In this document: positions 51,475 to 60,885 of the stretch, one piece after another
Position numbering within the stretch: position 1 is the first letter of the stretch
How the letters are laid out: each line of letters starts with the position of its first letter
NCBI GenBank assembly: GCA_965219125.1
Contig: CBDCMO010000002.1
Location: 434,001 to 498,000 of the forward strand
DNA from: JBBSOK01 sp965219125
Lineage (GTDB): Bacteria; Bacteroidota; Bacteroidia; Flavobacteriales; Flavobacteriaceae
Reading direction: 5' to 3'
DNA: 64,000 nucleotides
Notes under the pieces: model-generated
Seen by the model: the letters and a program-made list of their open reading frames with translations, nothing else
What the model was told of the DNA's origin: nothing
Database searches by the model: none
Position numbers and translations under genes: made by a program

Positions 51475-53448
51475 TTATTGCCAAAAATTCATTACTTGGT
51501 TAAACTTTTTTGTGTTTTTAAAATTCTTAAAAAATAAGTCGTTTTTGTAACTAGTTGGCTCATATAAATGACCCGCACCTACAGATTTTAACAATCTATC
51601 ATACATATTTAGAGTGTCGCCAGTTACAGCATAATATTGGGCGAGCGCGTAATCGATAACGCCAAATTGATAGGGTTTTTTCATATTTTTTAACGCATCA
51701 ACAATCTTAGTTGCTTCGGCAATTTTTCCACTTTTATATTTCGAAATGGCCAGTGCTATTTGGGCTTCGGTATTTGTGGGATTATTTTTAACGATTACTT
51801 CAAAATCACTTTCTGCATTCTTAAAATTGCCATTGTACAAATGGGAAGAAGCTTTATTTGTGTTATTTAAAGTAGCTGATTCAGTAACTTTATCTAGATA
51901 TTTTTTAGCCATTTCGGCTTTATTTATGAGCAGATATTCTTTCCCTATATACAAACATAAATCACTATAAAAATCCTGCGTTTCAGTCAAATTGGCGTTA
52001 TCCATGAAAATGTTAACCTTATTGTCATCTCCATTTCGCAACAATGCCGACAGGTAAGGCTTTTTAAGCAAATTTGCATTGTTGATATTTAAAGCCTTTT
52101 CTAAAAATTTAATTGTCTGTGCATATTTTTTTAGTTCGATGTCTGCCCTAGCTTTTATATAGATTCTATCTGCGCAGTCAGAACAAGTTTGGATATTAAG
52201 CGTATCGCTTTTTACCAAATTGTAAATACTGTCTACTTCTTTTACCCTATTAACATATTGCAAGGCAATAACCATTGTCGTAGAATTGCTTTCTAAATCA
52301 TACGTCGCATAATTAAATTCTGTTAAATTGGTTTTATACACTTTTTTGTTGTTGCCACTTAACAGCGCATCGTACATATTAATTAGGTTAATCTGCCTTT
52401 CATTTCTGTTGCTTTCTGGCTTTACCATATTTAGCAACGAATCTGCAATTGCATATTTCCCCTTATTATAATTATAAGCTACACGCAAAACTTTGGCTTC
52501 AAAATAATTAGGATCTATTTCAATAGCTTTTTCAATTAATTGTAAATATCTATCATCGTATGCGCCATATTTTGCCTCTAAAACCAATTTATAGGCTTCA
52601 TAATTTGGCGGATCTTCCTGCAACATTAGTTTCTTGTTTCCTTCAGTAGCCAAGAAACCCGTAATAGAAGCTTCAACCTGTTCTATACAATTTAATGGAT
52701 TTGTACTTAGACACTCTTCCGGCTTGAGTGAGAATAAGGTTTTATCCGTTTTTCCATCTGTAAGAGTTGCTTGAAAAACAAGTTTTCCATTTTTCAGAAA
52801 GTAGTTTCCTGAAACGATCTTGGCAGGTTGAAGATATTCTTTTACAATATTATTTTGAAGATCAGGTTCTTTGCCTCCATTAATCATTGTGTTGTACTGT
52901 AAAATAACATCTTGCGAAATTACCTGGCCCAATTTATTTTCGGTAATTCCGTGCATTATCCAATCTGAAGCCATTTTACCAACATCATCATATTTTGGAT
53001 CGCCTGTATTGTTTCCAAATTTTAAAACCGCGATTCTCGGAGATTCGGTATATGATATTGGTGAAGCGCTTTTTATAAAATTGATGTCAATGATAAAAAA
53101 AATAGCAAAAGCGCAAAGGGTTGTTATAAATATTGAAGCAATTACGTAGTATTTTTTGAAACTTCTTTTAATTAGGTGCCTATCAACATCCCCATCGTCT
53201 TCTGTTTCAAGCTGTAAACGTTCTTTTTCCAACGGCACAATTTTGTATTTCCAAATGATGAATAAGTAAATTGGCAGGCAAATAAGCAGAGTTATAATTA
53301 AAAACGTGACAGCCTTTTGGGGCAGACCTAAGGGTTGCGACGTAACCGATAAGACCTGAAGGATTACCCAAGAAGAAACAACATAAATTGAAAGCATTTT
53401 AAACAAATCGTGCTCACGACACTGTTTAACAAAAGTTTTAATTCGCAT
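51475..53448 (-). CDS. TolB-like / TPR membrane protein (adenylate-cyclase-associated type)
   Basis: 657 residues. The N-terminus FVKQCREHDLFKMLSIYVVSSWVILQV belongs to the class of Bacteroidota proteins that start with a membrane module before a TolB-like domain. Three membrane helices occur by about residue 120 (including FIITTLLICLPIYLFII-type and TTLCAFAIFFII segments). The TolB-like region has RIAVLKFGNNTGDPKYDDVGK, then TPR repeats fill the C-terminal half (about 270-657). No cyclase domain is present. It heads the four-gene minus-strand locus and is the likely sensor or scaffold. Confidence 0.75.
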   Translation of the reverse strand: MRIKTFVKQCREHDLFKMLSIYVVSSWVILQVLSVTSQPLGLPQKAVTFLIITLLICLPIYLFIIWKYKIVPLEKERLQLETEDDGDVDRHLIKRSFKKYYVIASIFITTLCAFAIFFIIDINFIKSASPISYTESPRIAVLKFGNNTGDPKYDDVGKMASDWIMHGITENKLGQVISQDVILQYNTMINGGKEPDLQNNIVKEYLQPAKIVSGNYFLKNGKLVFQATLTDGKTDKTLFSLKPEECLSTNPLNCIEQVEASITGFLATEGNKKLMLQEDPPNYEAYKLVLEAKYGAYDDRYLQLIEKAIEIDPNYFEAKVLRVAYNYNKGKYAIADSLLNMVKPESNRNERQINLINMYDALLSGNNKKVYKTNLTEFNYATYDLESNSTTMVIALQYVNRVKEVDSIYNLVKSDTLNIQTCSDCADRIYIKARADIELKKYAQTIKFLEKALNINNANLLKKPYLSALLRNGDDNKVNIFMDNANLTETQDFYSDLCLYIGKEYLLINKAEMAKKYLDKVTESATLNNTNKASSHLYNGNFKNAESDFEVIVKNNPTNTEAQIALAISKYKSGKIAEATKIVDALKNMKKPYQFGVIDYALAQYYAVTGDTLNMYDRLLKSVGAGHLYEPTSYKNDLFFKNFKNTKKFNQVMNFWQ

Positions 53449-53577
53449 TTAGAGTGGTTAGATGTTACTAAATTACTGAAATAAATCAAAATAAGGTTTG
53501 TATATTTTCTATTTAATTACTATGCAATTCATTTTATTAGTATCTTTAAAGTGTTATTAACCTTAAATTAAAATATT

Positions 53578-53691
53578 ATGCCAGACAAAAAGCCAGCCGC
53601 AAAAAAACCGGCAGATAGCAAAAAAGCATCAGCAAGTAAAGCTGTAACGCCTAAACCAGGAAACAAGATTAAACCAAAATTGGAACAATAA
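53578..53691 (+). CDS. Short Lys/Ala/Pro-rich protein
   Basis: 37 residues (MPDKKPAAKKPADSKKASAS and so on to KPKLEQ), entirely Lys, Ala, Pro, Ser and Asp. TATCTTTA lies upstream in the place of a Bacteroidota -7 box, and a strong terminator follows 14 bp after the stop. The small size, the own terminator and the histone-tail-like composition suggest a real small basic protein, perhaps DNA- or RNA-binding; there is no sequence proof of function. Confidence 0.55.
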   Translation: MPDKKPAAKKPADSKKASASKAVTPKPGNKIKPKLEQ

Positions 53692-53705
53692 CATGTTTTA
53701 AAAAG

Positions 53706-53741
53706 AAAGCCCTTAACAAACAATTTGTTAAGGGCTTTTTA
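53706..53741 (+). terminator. Strong terminator after the small basic gene
   Basis: AAAGCCCTTAACAAA (53706-53720) and TTTGTTAAGGGCTTT (53724-53738) are perfectly complementary around a CAA loop, followed by TT. Palindromic in both directions, so it may also serve the minus-strand gene side. Confidence 0.85.
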
Positions 53742-53814
53742 GTTTTTAAATTTTTGAAAAATGCAGTCTAATATTTTACGATTTTCAACTATATAATATT
53801 TCTAACCGCAATAT

Positions 53815-54942
53815 CTATTTAGCTGGACTAGGAATTAGATTTCGTGTTTTTGCAGGATAATCTATATACCCTTCTTTTCCCGCTGTATAAAAAGTGTCAT
53901 TTTCCCATTCCGATAAAATTGTATTTTCTCTAAAACGACCCACCAAATCTGGGTTTGAAACGTAAAGCTTCGCAAATGCTACACAATCTGCGAGTCCGTC
54001 GGCAATTACTTTGTTGCCGGAATATTGATTAAAACCTGTATTGATCATTAAAACACCTTTATATTTTGGTCTGTAACGTTTGGCAATTTCAGTTTCAGCA
54101 TATTCAATCTCACTTACATCTGTAAAAGGCTCAGAAAGATGAATGTAGGATAATTTATAATCTTTATCCAGTTTTTCGATTATATAATCGAATGTTGGGA
54201 TGGTATCTTTTACAACTTCCATCCCAAAAGTGCCGTGTAAAGAAGGATTAAAACGCGCTCCAATTTTATCCTGCGGAATTACCTCCATAACAGCATCTAG
54301 CACTTCAAAGAAAAAACGTGCTCTATTTTCAATTGAACCACCATAATTATCCACTCTTTTATTGCTAAAGCTGCTGAAAAATTGATGAAACAAATAACCA
54401 TTTGAAGAATGGATTTCAACGCCATCAAAACCAGCTTCAACTGCATTTTTTGCAGCTTTTACAAACTCTTGTTTCGTGGTTTCAATTTCTTCAACCGTCA
54501 TTTCTTTTGGGGTAACGGTTTCCTTGAAACCATCAAGTGTATAAACTTTTTCGTGTGGATTTATCGCCGAAGGAGCCAAAGGCAATTCACCATCATGAAA
54601 ATCAGGATGTGAAATCCGTCCAACATGCCAAAGTTGAATAAAAATCCTGCCTCCAGCATCATGCACAGATTTTGTAACTTTTTTCCAACCTTCAACTTGC
54701 TCTTTGGAATGTATTCCGGCTGTATGAATATAACCGACAGCACGTTTTGAAACTTGCGATCCTTCCGTTATAATTAGCCCAGCAGTTGCTCTTTGTGTAT
54801 AATATTCAGCGTGTAGATATTCCGTTGGCGCGTTGTTGGCGTTTTGGGCTCTGCTCCTAGTCATAGGTGCCATTATTACACGGTTTGGTAATTCTAAGTT
54901 ACCCATTTTTAAGGGCTGTAAAAGTGGTTGATCTATTTTCAT
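53815..54942 (-). CDS. NADH:flavin oxidoreductase, Old Yellow Enzyme family
   Basis: 375 residues. OYE signature: LPNRVIMAPMTRSRAQ near the N-terminus, GLIITEGSQVS, IFIQLWHVGRISHP (about 99-112) and the active-site region GFDGVEIHSSNGYLFHQFF (about 170-188), plus GARFNPSLHGTFGME. Enzymes of this group are FMN-dependent ene-reductases using NAD(P)H on alkenals, enoates or nitro compounds. Length is typical. It lies alone, bounded upstream by a palindromic terminator, and is a candidate stress or detoxification enzyme. Confidence 0.95.
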   Translation of the reverse strand: MKIDQPLLQPLKMGNLELPNRVIMAPMTRSRAQNANNAPTEYLHAEYYTQRATAGLIITEGSQVSKRAVGYIHTAGIHSKEQVEGWKKVTKSVHDAGGRIFIQLWHVGRISHPDFHDGELPLAPSAINPHEKVYTLDGFKETVTPKEMTVEEIETTKQEFVKAAKNAVEAGFDGVEIHSSNGYLFHQFFSSFSNKRVDNYGGSIENRARFFFEVLDAVMEVIPQDKIGARFNPSLHGTFGMEVVKDTIPTFDYIIEKLDKDYKLSYIHLSEPFTDVSEIEYAETEIAKRYRPKYKGVLMINTGFNQYSGNKVIADGLADCVAFAKLYVSNPDLVGRFRENTILSEWENDTFYTAGKEGYIDYPAKTRNLIPSPAK

Positions 54943-55035
54943 GTTTTTTTTAAAGATTTTTAAAAGTAGGCAATCAAAAAGCTAATTTCAGTTAAGGTTA
55001 CCACTTCAAAGTTTAAAATGTTGTTAACTTTAAAT

Positions 55036-55063
55036 AAAAAAAGCACCGTTAACGGTGCTTTTT
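55036..55063. terminator. Palindromic terminator between the OYE and lipoprotein genes
   Basis: AAAAAGCACCGTT and AACGGTGCTTTTT form a perfect palindrome with T runs on both strands. It ends transcription of the lipoprotein gene on the minus strand. Confidence 0.85.
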
Positions 55064-55080
55064 AAAATTTTAGATTTTGG

Positions 55081-55635
55081 CTATTTTTCAGTGGGTTTGC
55101 CAACATATCCATCATAGCTAATTGCATTTCTTTGCGAACTATTTACTGTAATATCGGTACGCTTATTGTTGAAAATCAACATTAAAATATCAAAAGTTTC
55201 GGTGCCGTTTTCCGCTGAAAATGTTACTCTCGTACGCTCGTTCTTCTCATCATAACTACTTTTGAAGTTTTTTGCCAAACCCTCAAATTTAATGGCGTTT
55301 TTATCTTTACCAATTCCTGCCGTTACTTGCCTTGTGCCATAATATGGTAAATATGCATTTACAGAATCACCTTTTACTAATAAGAAATTAGTGTTGCCTA
55401 GTAAGCTAATTCTACCTGCACTATTTCCTGCTCCCAACAAATTTGAATTAGCAATTTGATTAAGTTCATTACTTGTAGTGGGATTGGCGTAATCTGCAAT
55501 ACATTCAAAATTTTTATTCAAAATCATTTTTTGAACTTCCGAAGGATTTTGGACAGTTGCCAAATCAATTTGCTTGCCAGCGCTGCAACTTAATAAGAAG
55601 ATTGCAGAAATAAAAAATAATACTTGAGCTTTCAT
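55081..55635 (-). CDS. DUF4251-type lipoprotein
   Basis: 184 residues. A lipobox (AIFLLSC, Cys17) follows a short hydrophobic signal. The mature part, with EVQKMILNKNFECIADYANP and YLPYYGTRQVTAGIGKDKNAIKF, matches the DUF4251 pattern of Bacteroidota lipoproteins. The function is unknown; it is probably anchored in the periplasm-facing or outer membrane. Monocistronic, with a palindromic terminator right after it. Confidence 0.8.
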   Translation of the reverse strand: MKAQVLFFISAIFLLSCSAGKQIDLATVQNPSEVQKMILNKNFECIADYANPTTSNELNQIANSNLLGAGNSAGRISLLGNTNFLLVKGDSVNAYLPYYGTRQVTAGIGKDKNAIKFEGLAKNFKSSYDEKNERTRVTFSAENGTETFDILMLIFNNKRTDITVNSSQRNAISYDGYVGKPTEK

Positions 55636-55778
55636 AATTCATTTTTTTTTACAACATCAATAACAATACCTAAATGAGTTAAACATTATCTTTTCAGCTG
55701 ATTAAGAATCTTTACTCTATTTTAATTTTTTTTCAAAAATTATTTCAATTCCAAAACCTAAAAATGGTTAATTTTCAA

Positions 55779-56636
55779 CTACCCTTCTACATCATAAACA
55801 AATGCCCGATATTTTAAAAGCGCTACAAAAACAGCACCGCCAAGCGCATTGCCAAGTAAAGAAATTCCTTGAAAATTTAAATAATTGAAAAAAGTTATCT
55901 TTCCTGAAACTAAAAAGCCTGAAAACACTTCAACATTTCCAACTATACTATGATGGAGTCCTGCAAATGCTAAAACACCTGTAATAAGGAATATAATAAT
56001 TATACGGCTAACGGTATCTTTTGAAGCCGCTACGAGCCAAGATAAAAGTCCCATTAACCAACCTGCCAAAATGCTGCTAACCAAAATAGTCCAACCGCCA
56101 TAACTTATTACGTGTATTGCTATATTTTCAATTGTTTTATGGTCAAATATACCCAGTTTTGGACCGATCCAAGTTAATACCGCTCCCATTTGATAGCCAC
56201 CAATTAGATTACCTAAAATTACCAAACCCCATAATTTCAACAAGCTTGCAACCGAGCGCTTTTTATTTAAAACAGGCAGCGTTAGCAATGATGTTTGTTC
56301 AGTAAATAATATGGATTGACCTAAGATTACCAATATAAAACCAACCGGATATACCAGACTCATCATCTTAAAAATGGTTTCTTCGGAAACCTTTCCAAAA
56401 AGATAAGAGTACATTGTACAAATTAGTAAATAGCTGAAGCCTATCTCCAACCCAGCTGTAAGTGAACTAAGTAAAATGCTAATTGGGTTTTTATCGTAGG
56501 TTTCCTGTCCTTCTATAATCTGTTGCTTTAAAATTTCACCGTGACTTTTGGCCGTATTAACATCTGAACTTTCCGAGTTTTCGATCTGTTTGTCAATATT
56601 CTCTTGTGAAACTTCGGTACCGTTAATTTTATTCAT
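55779..56636 (-). CDS. Formate/nitrite transporter family channel
   Basis: 285 residues with six hydrophobic segments. The N-terminal tail is acidic and cytosolic. FNT hallmarks: LLSSLTAGLEIGFSYLLI, ILGQSILFTEQTSLLTLPVLNKK, LVILGNLIGG and a final FNYLNFQGISLLGNALGGAVF. FNT proteins are pentameric channels for formate, nitrite or hydrosulfide; YfdC-like members with the FTEQT line are of unknown substrate. Divergent from terC, with about 270 bp of shared promoter region. Confidence 0.88.
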   Translation of the reverse strand: MNKINGTEVSQENIDKQIENSESSDVNTAKSHGEILKQQIIEGQETYDKNPISILLSSLTAGLEIGFSYLLICTMYSYLFGKVSEETIFKMMSLVYPVGFILVILGQSILFTEQTSLLTLPVLNKKRSVASLLKLWGLVILGNLIGGYQMGAVLTWIGPKLGIFDHKTIENIAIHVISYGGWTILVSSILAGWLMGLLSWLVAASKDTVSRIIIIFLITGVLAFAGLHHSIVGNVEVFSGFLVSGKITFFNYLNFQGISLLGNALGGAVFVALLKYRAFVYDVEG

Positions 56637-56906
56637 ATCAAATTAATTGGATTGCAAAATTATGGTTTAACTTAAAGAGTTTAAAATTAAACAGAATTGG
56701 TTGATAAATTTTAATTATTTCTAAATCTTACTATCTCAATAAATTTAAAGAATTTACTAATCTCATATTTGATTTAATTGTGAGACAAATTCAACAAATT
56801 TCTCTTTAAAAAAACCAACCAATCTCATCAAGAATTGAATATTTTTACTAGCCCTAAATCAATACACATTCCTATTAATAGTTATGTAAATTAAAAGTAA
56901 TATTAA

Positions 56907-57851
56907 ATGACAGTTTGGATCGTATTTATTGCCGTTGTTGTCTTATTCCTTGCTTTAGACCTGGGCGTTTTCAATAAAAATGCACACGAAATAAAAAGTA
57001 AGGAGGCGGGAGTTTGGACAGCAGTTTGGGTAACAATCGCTTTGGCATTTTCGGGTATTATTTATTGGTTGTTTTCTTCAGAATTAATTGAGAACCCCAC
57101 CAATTTAACCCCGAAGTTGGCAACACTTAAATATGTTACAGGCTATTTAATTGAGCTTTCACTAAGCATTGATAACATTTTTGTAATCGCTGTAATTTTT
57201 AGCAGTTTCAAAATTCCACTTAAATATCAACATCGCGTTTTATTTTGGGGGATTTTAGGAGCTGTGGTTTTTAGGGCGCTGATGATTTTCTTTGGGGTTG
57301 CACTTATTAATAAATTTGATTGGATAATTTATGTATTTGGCGTTTTTCTACTTTATACTGCATACAAAATGCTAACTTCATCCGAAGAAGATTTTAATCC
57401 AAAAAAATCAATCGGCTATAAATTATTGAAGAAAGTTATCCCAATAACCAACTTAATGGATAGTGGTCATTTTTTTATAAAAAGGCTACATGTTAAAGCA
57501 GCCACTCCCCTTTTTATAGCATTAATAGTAATAGAATTTACCGATATATTTTTTGCCTTAGATAGCATTCCAGCAATCTTGGCAATTACTGCAGATCCAT
57601 TTATTGTATTTTCTTCAAATATTTTAGCAATTTTAGGCTTGCGAAGTATGTACTTTTTGGTTTCAAGAATGTTGCAAAAATTTCGATACATTAATTATAG
57701 TTTGGTAGTAATTCTGGCATTTGTAGGTATAAAAATGATTCTTTCCCATCACGTTGAAATACCGGAATGGCTTTCACTTTCTGTAATTATCCTATCTCTA
57801 ACGGCTGGTGTTTTAGCTTCAATATATATAAAAGAGAAACTTGCGGAATAG
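56907..57851 (+). CDS. TerC/Alx family integral membrane protein
   Basis: 314 residues with eight to nine hydrophobic segments. The TerC signature residues are seen in ELSLSIDNIFVIAVIF (about 88-103) and VIEFTDIFFALDSIPAILAIT (about 205-225), both with an acidic residue in a membrane helix for metal. The central loop has FNPKKSIGYKLLKKVIP. TerC/Alx proteins export manganese or take part in tellurite and pH stress. Followed after about 90 bp by the hibernation factor gene. Confidence 0.9.
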   Translation: MTVWIVFIAVVVLFLALDLGVFNKNAHEIKSKEAGVWTAVWVTIALAFSGIIYWLFSSELIENPTNLTPKLATLKYVTGYLIELSLSIDNIFVIAVIFSSFKIPLKYQHRVLFWGILGAVVFRALMIFFGVALINKFDWIIYVFGVFLLYTAYKMLTSSEEDFNPKKSIGYKLLKKVIPITNLMDSGHFFIKRLHVKAATPLFIALIVIEFTDIFFALDSIPAILAITADPFIVFSSNILAILGLRSMYFLVSRMLQKFRYINYSLVVILAFVGIKMILSHHVEIPEWLSLSVIILSLTAGVLASIYIKEKLAE

Positions 57852-57939
57852 CATCCTTGATTTGCCAAATTCATATTAAAAATGTTGTGACATAAAATTG
57901 GGCATTGTATCTTTAATTTTAACATTAAAAACATAACCA

Positions 57940-58242
57940 ATGAATGTAAATTTTGAATATCACGAAGTATCGGCAAGTCCACGTTTAGAGGCGATGGTAA
58001 CAGAAAAATTAAATAAACTTGAAGGTAAATATGATTTTATAGTCAAGGCAGATTGTTATTTTACGTTAGAAAAAACAAGTTCTCCGGAAACGGGAATGCA
58101 TTGCAAAATACGATTGGACATTCCTGGACCAACTTTATTTTCTGAAGAATCTACAGGTTCTTTTGAAGCCTCAATCGCGAAAACAGTTTCAGAATTGGAT
58201 ACGCAACTTCGCAAAAGAAAAGATAAAATGAAATCTCATTAA
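57940..58242 (+). CDS. hpf: Ribosome hibernation promoting factor (short HPF/RaiA)
   Basis: 100 residues, the short form. NVNFEYHEVSASPRLEAMVTEKLNKLEGKYD shows the beta-alpha-beta start of the RaiA/HPF fold, followed by basic DTQLRKRKDKMKS at the end, which binds rRNA. It stalls 70S or forms 100S ribosomes in stationary phase. The ArsC-like gene starts 17 bp downstream across an ATTA tandem, so co-transcription is likely. Confidence 0.85.
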   Translation: MNVNFEYHEVSASPRLEAMVTEKLNKLEGKYDFIVKADCYFTLEKTSSPETGMHCKIRLDIPGPTLFSEESTGSFEASIAKTVSELDTQLRKRKDKMKSH

Positions 58243-58259
58243 TTAATTAATTAATTAAA

Positions 58260-58736
58260 ATGAAAGATATTAAAAACGACGAAATGGGACAAATTGCAAG
58301 AGATAAGCGCCAGCTTACCTTAATTTATAGCAGTAACACACGTGTTGGAACGCATACATTAAGCTATCTTACCCCAATACAAGATAAATTATTGGCAATA
58401 GATTTGGCAAAAACCAAAGTAGCAGATACACAATGGGTAGAAATTGCTGAGTCCCTTAACTGTAAAGTGGGAGATTTAGTAGATAAGCGTGTTTTAGGAA
58501 TGAATGAAGATAGTGCTGCAGAGTATAGCACAGAAGATTGGTGCAAAATAATTGCTAAAAATGATGAAGTAATAACACAACCTATTGCAATAAATGGCGA
58601 TAAGACAATGCAGATTACCAATCCACCAGAAGTTATGCGCTTTTTTGAGGTAGATTCTGCTGGTCTTAAAAAAACCAATTATAATGACGAACCTACTATT
58701 GAACGTACTTCTGAAAACGATACCTTTATTGAATAA
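58260..58736 (+). CDS. ArsC/Spx-like thioredoxin-fold protein
   Basis: 158 residues. The start TLIYSSNTRVGTHTLSYL, with no CxxC or CxxS, and the later DLVDKRVL, WCKIIAKNDEVITQPIAING follow the arsenate reductase/Spx fold, where the last is the RP/QPI-type active region. Lack of the catalytic Cys suggests a non-reductase or regulatory role. It shares a transcription unit with the hibernation factor, suggesting a stress role. The terminator follows 20 bp after the stop. Confidence 0.7.
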   Translation: MKDIKNDEMGQIARDKRQLTLIYSSNTRVGTHTLSYLTPIQDKLLAIDLAKTKVADTQWVEIAESLNCKVGDLVDKRVLGMNEDSAAEYSTEDWCKIIAKNDEVITQPIAINGDKTMQITNPPEVMRFFEVDSAGLKKTNYNDEPTIERTSENDTFIE

Positions 58737-58756
58737 TTAAATTTACATTTACTTAA

Positions 58757-58790
58757 AAAAATAGCGACCACATTTTTGGTCGCTATTTTA
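58757..58790 (+). terminator. Terminator between the ArsC-like and ACP genes
   Basis: AAAATAGCGACCA and TGGTCGCTATTTT form a perfect 13-bp stem with a short T-rich loop. It serves convergent genes on both strands. Confidence 0.85.
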
Positions 58791-58842
58791 GTTTCTAGAA
58801 ATTGGATTTTGGATAAATTCAATTAACATTAACCAGTTTTAG

Positions 58843-59091
58843 TTAATATAGCTTCCTGTAAATTATAGCAACCGCATCATTCACCGTTCTTAAATTTTCC
58901 ATATCATCATTCGCAAACTCCACGTTGAAATGATCTTCAACATCTAAAACAATATCAACTAAATGAGCTGAATTTATATTTAAATTCATAGTAAGATCAC
59001 TTTCCGGTTTTATGGCTTCCTGTTGAATATCTTCCGGCAGATACGTTGCAATAATTGGAGTAAGTTGATTTAAAATTTCTTCTTGAGTCAT
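58843..59091 (-). CDS. Acyl carrier protein of the type III PKS cluster
   Basis: 82 residues. The phosphopantetheine Ser lies in LNINSAHLVDIVLDVEDHF (usual DSL here NSA), with a following acidic helix as in ACPs. It is a discrete carrier, probably for the acyl chain made by the adjacent ketosynthase. Last gene of the cluster, 3 bp after the ketosynthase stop. Confidence 0.85.
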   Translation of the reverse strand: MTQEEILNQLTPIIATYLPEDIQQEAIKPESDLTMNLNINSAHLVDIVLDVEDHFNVEFANDDMENLRTVNDAVAIIYRKLY

Positions 59092-59094
59092 TAT

Positions 59095-60366
59095 TTATTT
59101 TTTCTGAAAGATAATACACGCGTTTACATCTCCAAAACCAAAACTTGCTTTTGCCAAAGTTTTTATACAAATATCTTTTTTCTGCTGAACTATTTTTTCC
59201 GCAGCAATCAATTTTGTTATTTCAGGATTTAAATCGTCACAATTTATATTTGGGGCAATAAACCCATTTTGCATTTGTAGAATACTTGCAACGGCTTCAA
59301 TACTTCCGCTTGCTGCAAGACAGTGCCCAACCATTCCTTTTGTTGAATTTATATAAGGGAAATCTGACCCTTTTCTGTTTAAAGCTTTGCTCCAATTGTC
59401 AATTTCAACGGCATCTTTTATAGTTGCTGTTAAATGGCCGTTTATATAATCTATATCTTTTGAGGTAATTCCAGCATTTTCTATTGCTGAAGTAATACAT
59501 TTTTGCACTGCTGTATTATTTGGCGCAGTCATACTGCCATCTTCCCGCTGTCCACCGCAATTTAAACTGCCTCCCAAAATTTCGCAATAAATTTTTGCAC
59601 CCCTTTTTTCGGCACTTTCCAAACTTTCTAAAATAAGTGCTCCTGCTCCACTTCCCGGCACAAAACCATTAGCCGTTTCACTTAAGGGTCTTGACCCTTG
59701 GGTTGGATTTTCATTGTATTTATAGGGCATAACCTTAATAGCATCAAACGCTGCCCAAACATACGGCCCGTCGTCACTACAACTGCCACAAAGCATTTGT
59801 TTTGCCTGCCCATTTGCAATGCGCTCATAACCCAACAAAATTGCTTCTGTGCCTGTAGCGCAGGCTGAAGAATTTGTAGTAACCATATTACCAGCACCAA
59901 TAATACCAGATAAATAGGCACTTACACCACTTGCCATCGTTTGTAAAATTGTTGTGCTGCCCAATCTGCGCGTATTTCCTTCGTCAATTTTATAAATTGC
60001 TTCTCTAAATTTTTCAACACTTGTTGTACCCGCTCCAAAAATTATTCCTGTGTCCCACAATGCCTCAGCATCCTTTGGCGCTGTTGAAAATTTAGCGTCG
60101 TTAAGCGCATCCATTCCAGCGATTATTCCGTATAAAATGCCATTGCTATTAAAATTACGTAACTCTAAATCGGTAAGATATGCTCTCTTTTTGTCTTCTG
60201 AAATAATTGGCACACCACCAATTTGACACGAAAAATTTAAATCTTTTAATTTCTGATGAAATGTAATTCCAGATTTTCCGTCTTTTAATGCTTGTGTAAA
60301 ATTTGCCAAGCCAACTCCATTTGGAGCGACTACGCCTAAACCCGTTACTACTACTCTATTCTTCAA
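59095..60366 (-). CDS. Beta-ketoacyl-ACP synthase (FabF/FabB-like)
   Basis: 423 residues. The thiolase-fold triad is present: Cys in TTNSSACATGTEAILLG (about 165), His in INGHLTATIKDAVEIDN (about 310) and His in KGMVGHCLAASGSIEA (about 345). GTTSVEKFREAI occurs in the middle. FabF-type condensing enzymes extend acyl-ACP with malonyl-ACP. Its place between a dedicated ACP and a dehydratase marks it as a cluster enzyme rather than the main FAS enzyme. Gap to ACP gene: 3 bp. Confidence 0.9.
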   Translation of the reverse strand: MKNRVVVTGLGVVAPNGVGLANFTQALKDGKSGITFHQKLKDLNFSCQIGGVPIISEDKKRAYLTDLELRNFNSNGILYGIIAGMDALNDAKFSTAPKDAEALWDTGIIFGAGTTSVEKFREAIYKIDEGNTRRLGSTTILQTMASGVSAYLSGIIGAGNMVTTNSSACATGTEAILLGYERIANGQAKQMLCGSCSDDGPYVWAAFDAIKVMPYKYNENPTQGSRPLSETANGFVPGSGAGALILESLESAEKRGAKIYCEILGGSLNCGGQREDGSMTAPNNTAVQKCITSAIENAGITSKDIDYINGHLTATIKDAVEIDNWSKALNRKGSDFPYINSTKGMVGHCLAASGSIEAVASILQMQNGFIAPNINCDDLNPEITKLIAAEKIVQQKKDICIKTLAKASFGFGDVNACIIFQKK

Positions 60367-60398
60367 AAATTCTTTTTTAATTTCGAATTAAATTAAAG

Positions 60399-60833
60399 TC
60401 ATGAATTACCAATCATTCCGCTTATTTCACCCAGACACACCAAATCGTTATTGCCATTAGTCATTCTTACTTTACATTTCAGCTTATTTAATCGAAAATA
60501 AATTTTTTCTGAATGAACTGTAATTTTCTCTCCCGGAAAAACAGGTCTATAAAAATCTATATTGAAATTACTAAGAGCAATTTTTGTGTTTAGAGAAATT
60601 TGATCTTTCATTAAATAAATTCCTAGACATACAACACCAATCTGCGCCATACATTCGGTTAAAATTACGCCAGGCGTTATCGGATTGTTCTTAAAATGAC
60701 CTTCATAAAAAGGCTCAGTCTTATCAAAAGTATAATTCCCAATAATTACATTTTCACTTATTTGATCAATTTTATCAACAAACAAAAATGGTTTTTGGTA
60801 TGGTAAATTTTGAATTATCTCTTCTTTTGTCAA
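60399..60833 (-). CDS. FabZ-like 3-hydroxyacyl-ACP dehydratase
   Basis: 144 residues, a hot-dog fold. The active-site line FYEGHFKNNPITPGVILTE (His and the later Glu of the FabZ pattern) is complete. LPYQKPFLFVDKI opens the protein, as in FabZ/FabA-like families. It removes water from 3-hydroxyacyl-ACP. In the cluster it follows the ketosynthase and reductase in function, giving unsaturated chains. The KAS gene starts 32 bp after its stop. Confidence 0.87.
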   Translation of the reverse strand: MTKEEIIQNLPYQKPFLFVDKIDQISENVIIGNYTFDKTEPFYEGHFKNNPITPGVILTECMAQIGVVCLGIYLMKDQISLNTKIALSNFNIDFYRPVFPGEKITVHSEKIYFRLNKLKCKVRMTNGNNDLVCLGEISGMIGNS

Positions 60834-60885
60834 TTGTAATTATATGTTTTTAAACATTTTGAATACTATTTATTAAAGTATAAAG

